This document shows, in pieces, positions 15,304 to 20,036 of a stretch of 20,849 bases of DNA. The stretch lies in IMG/VR virus record IMGVR_UViG_3300037264_001489, positions 1 through 20,849 of that record; one strand, 5' to 3'. A model generated the notes under the pieces. That model was given only the letters and a program-made list of their open reading frames with translations. It ran no database searches and was not told the DNA's origin. Positions within the stretch are counted from its first letter, which is position 1. The number at the start of each line of letters is the position of its first letter. The translations under genes and the position numbers were made by a program. Source of the stretch: a virus.

Positions 15304-15885
15304 CTATTTTTTTTTTTGAAAAATGAAAACAGTACGTACTCTATGATTAGTGGAACGACTAATAGATATCTCACCGATCCGCTGAAACGCTTCTTTAGAA
15401 TACATCGGGAGCACCATATCCATCCAGCACACATAACCGCCAGGCTTTAATATTTTATAGCACTCTTTAAGAACCTTATTTCTATTACACATCGGCGTGC
15501 CATATTGCAATGCGTCAGAATTTGTATAAGGCGGGTCTGCGTAAATGATGTCATAAGATTCAGGATCTATATGATTACTTAACTCTTCTGCATCACATAA
15601 AATTTCTGGCTTTAGTTCAGGCTTAATGTCTACTCTAGTGTAGCGCTTATCTTCAGGTAACGATCCAGAGAATAAATGGAGCACCTTCTTACAATCAGGA
15701 AAAAGGCTAGTTATCCGCTTAAGATAAGAAGAAGGGTAGCTACCATGGTACCCCGAACCCTTATAATTGTTTCCGATGTTCCACACTCCAAGTATCCACC
15801 CCTTGCTATGCCACATGGTAGGGAAATCTGGAAATGCTGCGGCATACAGCCTAATTCTATCTTCGGGTGTTAACTCTTTAGCCAT
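15304..15885 (-). CDS. Class I SAM-dependent methyltransferase with DPPY motif, probable DNA methylase
   Basis: 193 aa. Motif I VLHLFSGS (68-75), an acidic strand end TRVDIKPE (84-90 region), a motif with CDAEEL (97-102) and the catalytic YADPPY (115-120). These are followed by ILKPGGYVCWMDM, typical of Rossmann-fold N6-adenine or N4-cytosine methyltransferases. No separate target-recognition domain is visible, so it may be non-specific or act on a short site, possibly to protect phage DNA. The last codons run through eleven A residues (minus strand, 15317-15307) before the TAG stop; see findings. Substrate (DNA versus other) is inferred from the DPPY motif. Confidence 0.85.
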   Translation of the reverse strand: MAKELTPEDRIRLYAAAFPDFPTMWHSKGWILGVWNIGNNYKGSGYHGSYPSSYLKRITSLFPDCKKVLHLFSGSLPEDKRYTRVDIKPELKPEILCDAEELSNHIDPESYDIIYADPPYTNSDALQYGTPMCNRNKVLKECYKILKPGGYVCWMDMVLPMYSKEAFQRIGEISISRSTNHRVRTVFIFQKKK

Positions 15886-15940
15886 CTATTACTCTTTCAA
15901 TCAATTCCAGCACAAACAAAGCACAAAACATTATAATCAA
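15878..15940 (-). CDS. Possible 20-aa hydrophobic peptide
   Basis: Short frame MIIMFCALFVLELIERVIDG from TTG at 15938-15940 (or ATG at 15929-15931); the stop overlaps the methyltransferase ATG. The frame stays hydrophobic further upstream, back to a TAA, but without a standard start codon. No Shine-Dalgarno sequence. Listed only because it fills the 75-base gap and would form one membrane helix. Confidence 0.18.
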   Translation of the reverse strand: MIIMFCALFVLELIERVIDG

Positions 15941-15960
15941 GCATACTAGACATACCGCAA

Positions 15961-16197
15961 CTAAGATTTACTTTCCCACATCCAATCATCGTGCTGATGA
16001 AAACCTTCCTGTGCGTGCCAATCTTGCCAAGTCATCATACCATCTTTTACAAATTCTCTATTAACCTTTCTCTTAGTACCGCATTTACTACACTTTGTGG
16101 GAATGTGCTGTAAATAATTTCTGCAGTCAGTAAAATCTGGCCCAAGTCCTTTAGTTGGTATTCTAACCCACGCAGAATTACCGCAGGAACATACCAT
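15961..16197 (-). CDS. Small zinc-ribbon protein
   Basis: 78 aa. C3-x-C5 near the start (MVCSCGNSAWVRIP) and CSKCGTKRKV in the middle form a likely zinc ribbon, followed by a Trp/His/acidic-rich tail (MMTWQDWHAQEGFHQHDDW). The ATG shares one base with the previous stop (TAATG). No family recognised; the ribbon could bind nucleic acid. Confidence 0.75.
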   Translation of the reverse strand: MVCSCGNSAWVRIPTKGLGPDFTDCRNYLQHIPTKCSKCGTKRKVNREFVKDGMMTWQDWHAQEGFHQHDDWMWESKS

Positions 16198-16448
16198 TAT
16201 GCAACAGCATCTGTAGGTAAGTCCGAATCCATTAATTGCTGAACAACCCGAAACAAATCAGTAGCCAGGACAGGATATGTCTCGTTACATGCCTTTGCGT
16301 AAGCTACAAGAGCAGGTAACGCGAAGGGATCATGCACTAAATCTAACACAAAGTAATTACATTTGTGGTGCTTACATCCTGGTTCAGACCCTCCATCAAT
16401 CCTCTCTACCTTATACTTGTTGTATACCCCTTCTCCTTTATCACTCAT
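16197..16448 (-). CDS. Small protein of unknown function
   Basis: 83 aa from ATG at 16446-16448, which has AGGTG about 6 nt upstream and overlaps the end of the thioredoxin-like gene by 8 bases; in-frame TTG and ATG codons further upstream lack such support. It contains CKHHKCNYFVLDLVHDP, then a helical part (ALPALVAYAKACNETYPVLATDLFRVVQQL). The Cys/His cluster may bind a metal. No function known to me. Confidence 0.75.
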   Translation of the reverse strand: MSDKGEGVYNKYKVERIDGGSEPGCKHHKCNYFVLDLVHDPFALPALVAYAKACNETYPVLATDLFRVVQQLMDSDLPTDAVA

Positions 16449-16740
16449 TACACACCTGACCGCCTTCATCTTCATAACTTGTGTATCTCTTAAAGCGCTC
16501 AAGCCACTGCAAAAGCTGAACTTGTGAAAGACCCCCGAGCATTTTATTAACTACTAAATCATCTTTAGTTATTACAAATGTTGGAGCACTAGATACTTCA
16601 TATTTATCCGATACCTGCCAGTCATCCAAAACATTATACTTCTCTAGTATGACATCTACGTCTTCAGCAACCTTATCAATTGTGGAACCCACAATATCGC
16701 AAGGCCGTCACCCAGGCAAATAAAAGTAAAGTAGCTTCAT
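16441..16740 (-). CDS. Thioredoxin-like protein with in-frame TGA at the active site (probable selenoprotein)
   Basis: 99 codons from ATG at 16738-16740 to TGA at 16441-16443, with one in-frame TGA at codon 11 (16708-16710). It reads MKLLYFYLPG-(TGA)-RPCDIVG..., against the thioredoxin pattern hhxFYAPWCGPC. The TGA falls on the first active-site Cys; the second Cys is codon 14. The rest of the fold is intact: an alpha-1 helix, KYEVSSAPTFVI with the cis-Pro, then the strand VVNKMLGGLS and the helix QLLQWLERF. The ATG overlaps the upstream stop (ATGA) and has AAGGAG 10 nt before it, so translation is clearly intended to start there. TGA ends at least ten other genes here, so it is not globally reassigned. 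The likely reading is selenocysteine (U-R-P-C), inserted with host SelB machinery. Alternatives are an inactivating mutation or a sequence error. A GTG-initiated 83-aa fragment (16692) would lack the active site and has no ribosome site. Confidence 0.78.
16679..16710 (-). promoter_or_regulatory. Candidate bacterial SECIS element
   Basis: Directly downstream of the in-frame TGA on the minus strand lies a perfect 7-bp stem ATTGTGG/CCACAAT (16695-16689 and 16685-16679) with loop GTT. There are 19 nt between the TGA and the first loop base. Bacterial SECIS models ask for an apical loop 16-37 nt after the UGA with a G in the first two loop positions; both hold. The bulged U of the E. coli fdhF element is not obvious, and the loop is short unless the top G-C pair opens to GGUUC. 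Confidence 0.5.
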
Positions 16741-16925
16741 CTAAAAAACACTCCTTGTCTCCACTGATCCGTACGCATAGCGCACGGAGCACAGAAATAC
16801 CCATATTTTTTAACATACGTCACATGCCATGCAGATTTAGGCCATATGTTTTCACATACTCCTCGACATTTAATAAAACTCGCATTTAAGTCATCAATTA
16901 CCTGCCGCCCGTCAGACATATCCAT
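16737..16925 (-). CDS. Small Cys-rich protein coupled to the thioredoxin-like gene
   Basis: 62 aa from ATG at 16923-16925 (a second ATG two codons on). It contains C-x3-C (CRGVC, residues 20-24) and C-x2-C (CAPC, 45-48), a likely zinc site, between polar helices. Its TGA overlaps the thioredoxin ATG (ATGA), so translation of both is probably linked. Function unknown. Confidence 0.72.
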   Translation of the reverse strand: MDMSDGRQVIDDLNASFIKCRGVCENIWPKSAWHVTYVKKYGYFCAPCAMRTDQWRQGVFFR

Positions 16926-16927
16926 AG

Positions 16928-17503
16928 CTATACGTCTTTTGTACTATTCATCAACTTAGCTACGTTCTCTTTGCAAAAACCGCGCTCATTACGTTTGATG
17001 AATTCTATCAAAATTCCTCCAAGTATGTTAAAAGGCTTACTAAATACCTGTTCTATTCCTGGGCATGTTTGCGGCTGCTCAGACAGAAACTCCCCCCACC
17101 CGTTAGCCTTCCAATGCTTCATAGCTTCTTCTACATCATCAACCATATAAGCTAAATGGTGTATACCCTCACCATTTTCAGCAACCCAATTACCTACAAT
17201 AGATTCAGGTATACCATCACTAATGAATACCTCTGGTGCTATATGGTACTCTGCGCAGGTATCACTCCCATGTTCTGGACACTGGCCAGTGTCTAGATCA
17301 AGCTCTGCCTCGCAGCAGGATAAAGGCATAATGAAGGGTATGGCTGAGGAGGACCGCTCTGACGGTAATAAAACAAGGCACTTAACGCTATCATCATCAA
17401 AAGGTTTAAACTCTTCGTGGAGCCTATACCCAAATGCATTTATCCAAAACTTAGCAGTCTCCCATCTATTAACTGCTCTGATGGCGATGTGATCGAGGCG
17501 CAT
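16928..17503 (-). CDS. VOC/glyoxalase-fold protein, methylmalonyl-CoA epimerase-like
   Basis: 191 aa. Two babb modules: MRLDHIAIRAVNRWETAKFW ... with metal-ligand candidate H5, and GEGIHHLAYMVDDVEEAMKHW with H115/H116; the last strand GGILIEFIK gives E167. The HIAI...GEGIHHLA..VDD pattern is closest to methylmalonyl-CoA epimerase and related VOC enzymes. A Cys-rich insert (CCEAELDLDTGQCPEHGSDTC split over residues 63-83) is not typical of that family. VOC proteins range from epimerases to dioxygenases and drug-binding proteins, so the substrate is open. ATG at 17501-17503 with GAAGGG about 9 nt upstream. A metabolic gene of this kind is unusual in a phage replication operon. Confidence 0.85.
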   Translation of the reverse strand: MRLDHIAIRAVNRWETAKFWINAFGYRLHEEFKPFDDDSVKCLVLLPSERSSSAIPFIMPLSCCEAELDLDTGQCPEHGSDTCAEYHIAPEVFISDGIPESIVGNWVAENGEGIHHLAYMVDDVEEAMKHWKANGWGEFLSEQPQTCPGIEQVFSKPFNILGGILIEFIKRNERGFCKENVAKLMNSTKDV

Positions 17504-17505
17504 AA

Positions 17506-17568
17506 CTACTTACCCTTCAAAGACTTGCGGTAATAAGTCAGATAAAGATGACAAGCATCCAATCTCAT
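17506..17568 (-). CDS. Possible 20-aa peptide
   Basis: Short frame MRLDACHLYLTYYRKSLKGK starting at the base after the preceding stop and ending 2 bases before the VOC gene's ATG. It fits the gap perfectly but is too short to judge; it may simply carry the ribosome site of the next gene. Confidence 0.25.
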   Translation of the reverse strand: MRLDACHLYLTYYRKSLKGK

Positions 17569-17793
17569 CTATAACCCTAGAGCCTTTCTCTCTGCTACAG
17601 TAAGCTTGGCGGCTGCTGTGGCTTTTAATTTAGCTTTATCTGCATCTTTAAAAACTTTTTCAATGATGTAGCGTAATCTTTTTTCTATAGCTTCGACGTG
17701 AGGAGTTACAGCTTGTAAAGCTTTTCTATAATCATCAATACAAGAATCTTCTAATTTAGGGGCAAACTGGGGGCTCATACTGGCAAAACTCAT
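17569..17793 (-). CDS. Small helical protein of unknown function
   Basis: 74 aa, mostly helical and Lys/Ala-rich at the C-terminus (FKDADKAKLKATAAAKLTVAERKALGL). No Cys pairs beyond one Cys, no membrane segment. ATG overlaps the previous stop (ATGA). Could be a nucleic-acid or partner-binding peptide; not recognised. Confidence 0.68.
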   Translation of the reverse strand: MSFASMSPQFAPKLEDSCIDDYRKALQAVTPHVEAIEKRLRYIIEKVFKDADKAKLKATAAAKLTVAERKALGL

Positions 17794-17990
17794 AGTTCAA
17801 TATCTTTCATATCTATACCATCCCATAATTTCCACGGAGCTATGGCCGCAGCTTCTCGTATAGGATGACACGCTTTTGTCACCCTGCCTCTACGCTCGCA
17901 TGGTCCTGTTATATATTTACAAAACTGCCCTTTCCTGACTTTACATAAAGAACAGGATATAGCATCTATAACTGCTTTATTCTGCCTCAC
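17790..17990 (-). CDS. Small zinc-finger protein
   Basis: 66 aa from GTG at 17988-17990, overlapping the previous stop in GTGA. Pattern C13-x2-C16-x7-C24 ... C31 ... C41-H42-P-I-R resembles the short zinc fingers common in phages (C-x2-C ... G-x-x-C ... H-x-x-R), thought to bind nucleic acid. The rest is a short aromatic tail (APWKLWDGID). Confidence 0.7.
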   Translation of the reverse strand: MRQNKAVIDAISCSLCKVRKGQFCKYITGPCERRGRVTKACHPIREAAAIAPWKLWDGIDMKDIEL

Positions 17991-18208
17991 TTTACCCCCG
18001 CACTCCTCGCTTCCACAGCTACAGAGGTTTCTATCAACTTATAAATTTGATGTCTAATACCAGCATTAGGCACATACTTTTCAAAATTAGTATCCCCTGC
18101 CACAGCTATTACATCCTTATCTGAAACTTTAGATTTCTTACAAGTCAAAACTAAGCATATGCTATCATCTTTTACGACTACCGCAGCTTCCTGAAAGGCG
18201 TGATCCAT
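17987..18208 (-). CDS. Small protein of unknown function
   Basis: 73 aa, alpha/beta, with SICLVLTCKKSKVSDKDVIAVAG in the middle and a C-terminal helix (GIRHQIYKLIETSVAVEARSAG). It overlaps the exonuclease end by 31 bases. No motif recognised. Confidence 0.65.
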   Translation of the reverse strand: MDHAFQEAAVVVKDDSICLVLTCKKSKVSDKDVIAVAGDTNFEKYVPNAGIRHQIYKLIETSVAVEARSAGVK

Positions 18209-19179
18209 GTGGCGAACCTCTTTGTAATTTCACTAAACTCGTACTTCCCAAGTATACTAATTAGTTCCACATCAGAAAAATGTGCCGAAACACTGTCAAC
18301 TAAATTGTCCGCTGCATCATGCACTGTTTCATGAAAGGTGTTTTTACGAAGATCCATGAGTTTTAAGTTACGCTCAACTACACCCCACTGCTCTGTAACC
18401 TTTTTAGCTGTCTTTGTTTTATGCCCCGAACAAAGGGATATTAGTGGGTCGTAATCCTCATCCATCATAATGCCATCTACTACCCAGGCATCTAGTTCAT
18501 TTTTAAATGCAGCACGTAGTAGCTTATCCGCTGTCTTTTCACCAACACCAAAGACACCTTTTACATTGTCTGAAACATCTCCTACAATGGCTTTCCTTAA
18601 AACAAAGGCTTCTGGATGTACCCCTGTCATTTCCTCAAAGTTTTCATAGGTGATAACTTGGTCAGCAATTGGCCTATAAACTGTAGCCCCATCCCTAACT
18701 AGTTGGAGCATGTCTTTATCATCTGTAACTACAACCACATTAGTAGCATCTTCTGAATAAAAACGCTTTGTGAGTAAATACAGTAAATCATCTCCCTCGT
18801 ACCCAGCAGCACCAAATTGCTTAACATTCAGGTATGGAAGAATGTTACGTAACATCTGCAATTGCTCACTAAAATGCTGCAGAGCTTCTGGCTTTTCCTT
18901 ATCTGCTCTGTTTGCTTTATAGGCAGGGTAAAGGGCATTACGCCTACCTACGCCAGATGAAGGAGTATCCCAACAGATAATGCAGCTTTCTGGCGAGAAC
19001 CTTTCTAGCGTGGCCCTCAAGACTCGTAGGAAGCCGTACACGGGGCCGGTTGGAATTCCTTGAGAGGAACTAAGCTTTTGTAGTTCTGGTATGAAACAGA
19101 CTCGATGTAACATATTATGGCCATCAACTAATAGTAACTTAGCCACTGTCTTTATCCTGTTTAATACCGGGGCATTCAT
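18178..19179 (-). CDS. 5'-3' exonuclease / flap endonuclease (Pol I N-terminal domain type)
   Basis: 333 aa from ATG 19177-19179. Motifs: LLLVDGHNMLHR (15-26), a basic R..YPAYKANR (about 79-93), EGDDLLYLL, VVVTDDKDMLQL and the helix-hairpin-helix GDVSDNVKGVFGVGEKTADKLL. These are the metal-binding Asp clusters and DNA-binding helix of FEN-type nucleases such as the Pol I 5' nuclease and T5 D15. It removes RNA primers and flaps during replication. A GTG at 19144-19146 (MAKLLLVDGHN) has a better ribosome site (AGGAT, 8 nt) and begins where the family usually begins, so the true product may be 11 residues shorter. The fold after residue 260 is typical of the phage members. Confidence 0.93.
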   Translation of the reverse strand: MNAPVLNRIKTVAKLLLVDGHNMLHRVCFIPELQKLSSSQGIPTGPVYGFLRVLRATLERFSPESCIICWDTPSSGVGRRNALYPAYKANRADKEKPEALQHFSEQLQMLRNILPYLNVKQFGAAGYEGDDLLYLLTKRFYSEDATNVVVVTDDKDMLQLVRDGATVYRPIADQVITYENFEEMTGVHPEAFVLRKAIVGDVSDNVKGVFGVGEKTADKLLRAAFKNELDAWVVDGIMMDEDYDPLISLCSGHKTKTAKKVTEQWGVVERNLKLMDLRKNTFHETVHDAADNLVDSVSAHFSDVELISILGKYEFSEITKRFATWITPFRKLR

Positions 19180-19276
19180 TTATTCCAATGAACTTTATCC
19201 GTAACCCGCCATCATAATCTATGAAACGCTCAAGAAGGGCAGGATTACCACAGACACAACATGTCTCTAAAATCAT
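19139..19276 (-). CDS. 45-aa Cys-rich protein
   Basis: Reading frame from ATG at 19274-19276, one base after the preceding stop, to TAA at 19139. It begins MILETCCVCGNPALLERFID and has a later Cys (NECPG), so C-x2-C plus another Cys may bind zinc. It overlaps the annotated exonuclease start by 41 bases, or by 8 bases if the exonuclease uses the GTG. The fit between genes supports translation. Function unknown. Confidence 0.65.
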   Translation of the reverse strand: MILETCCVCGNPALLERFIDYDGGLRIKFIGINECPGIKQDKDSG

Positions 19277-19277
19277 G

Positions 19278-19469
19278 CTAGCCCTTAACGCCACAAATAT
19301 TTAAGTCATCAGGATTTGATAGTTTAATACATAGATACCCTTCATCGTTAATGAACCGCTGCAAACCGACAGAACATTGACACCTTGAACATTCAGCTAT
19401 ATCAGAGCTAGCCCCCACCGTAAATACGTGTCCGTTAATCTCATCTATAAATGTCCCCATATTTATCAT
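19278..19469 (-). CDS. Small Cys-rich protein
   Basis: 63 aa from ATG at 19467-19469 (GGAAG about 10 nt upstream). CSRCQC (27-32) plus a later Cys (NICGVKG at the end) suggest a zinc site; the sequence DEINGHVFTVGASSDIAECSRC is reminiscent of a zinc-ribbon start. Followed at once by another Cys-rich small gene. Function unknown. Confidence 0.68.
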   Translation of the reverse strand: MINMGTFIDEINGHVFTVGASSDIAECSRCQCSVGLQRFINDEGYLCIKLSNPDDLNICGVKG

Positions 19470-19554
19470 TTAGCACTACTTCCATTTTAAGTAAACCGGC
19501 GTCAAACATAACAGATTCATCTATTAAATAAATTGGCGGTTCTATATCAAGCAT
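19441..19554 (-). CDS. 37-aa protein of unknown function
   Basis: Frame from ATG at 19552-19554, overlapping the end of the Nmad1-like gene by 8 bases (ATGCTTGA), to TGA at 19441. It reads MLDIEPPIYLIDESVMFDAG and continues LLKMEVVLNDKYGDIYR: acidic, mostly beta-type. It bridges an otherwise empty 77-base gap and overlaps the following small gene by 29 bases. Plausible but short. Confidence 0.5.
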   Translation of the reverse strand: MLDIEPPIYLIDESVMFDAGLLKMEVVLNDKYGDIYR

Positions 19555-19930
19555 CAGGGCGACTCAACCATAGCAAAGCGTAAGACCCTAAGTCTCCCAT
19601 TGTATCACTAAAGCTCTCGTCTGTTACTTCTCCCGGCTTTGCGTGTAGGGCGCTGAGCCTGTTTATCTTATCAGACATGCGCACTAATATGGCGTCTCCA
19701 ACGGATAATTCAGGCAGTAAAGTTGGTATCTGCCACGCTGATGACTCATAATCGTGGTTCTTGCGAAGGAGGGTGGCTAACCAAGCGAGACCTACAACAG
19801 CTATACGCTTTTGATCGTTACCTCTTTTACCATCTAATGCTTGGTGCAGCAACATTAAAGAAGGATTAGTAGTATCCTCTGACACTCCTGCAGTCTCAAA
19901 TATTTCTCCATAAGTTTGTCCATCACTCAT
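19547..19930 (-). CDS. DUF1599/Nmad1-like nucleotide-modification-associated protein
   Basis: 127 aa from ATG at 19928-19930, which has GAGGTG just upstream; a GTG two codons earlier is less likely. Helical. The C-terminal part VGDAILVRMSDKINRLSAL ... VTDESFSDTMGDLGSYALLWL matches the DUF1599 pattern (V-R-x-x-D-K-x-x-R-L ... D-E-S-x-x-D-T-x-x-D-L-x-x-Y-A). This family is related to all-alpha NTP pyrophosphohydrolases (MazG type) and has been linked by gene neighbourhood to phage base modification. The acidic D-E ... D-x-x-x-D layout suggests metal and NTP binding. Substrate unknown. Confidence 0.75.
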   Translation of the reverse strand: MSDGQTYGEIFETAGVSEDTTNPSLMLLHQALDGKRGNDQKRIAVVGLAWLATLLRKNHDYESSAWQIPTLLPELSVGDAILVRMSDKINRLSALHAKPGEVTDESFSDTMGDLGSYALLWLSRPDA

Positions 19931-19969
19931 ACACACCTCGTTTTAACATCATCAAAATAACAGTACATG

Positions 19970-20000
19970 GAAAAGGAGGGACATAGAGTCCCCCCTCTTC
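19970..20000 (-). terminator. Probable hairpin terminator
   Basis: Inverted repeat with 13-base arms (19970-19982 and 19988-20000; two A-C mismatches) and loop ATAGA, with a core GGGAC/GTCCC. On the minus strand the core stem is followed by CC-TTTT-CC, a short T-tract. It lies 37 bases after the stop of the gene at 20037 and about 40 bases before the next gene's start, so it likely separates the two transcription units. The rest of this 106-base gap holds nothing else clear. Confidence 0.6.
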
Positions 20001-20036
20001 TAAGTTTAACTAACAAGTAGAGGAGTGGCTAAAGAG

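Noticed and set aside
16441-16692. An 83-aa thioredoxin fragment starting at GTG 16690-16692
   Set aside because: It lacks the first strand and the active site, has no ribosome-binding site, and its start lies within the candidate SECIS hairpin. The in-frame ATG at 16740 has AAGGAG and an ATGA overlap, so the longer frame through the TGA is preferred.
16708-16710. TGA decoded as Trp (alternative genetic code)
   Set aside because: At least ten genes in the window end at TGA with normal downstream overlaps, and the large genes have no other in-frame TGA. Trp would also not fit the position, which is that of a catalytic Cys.
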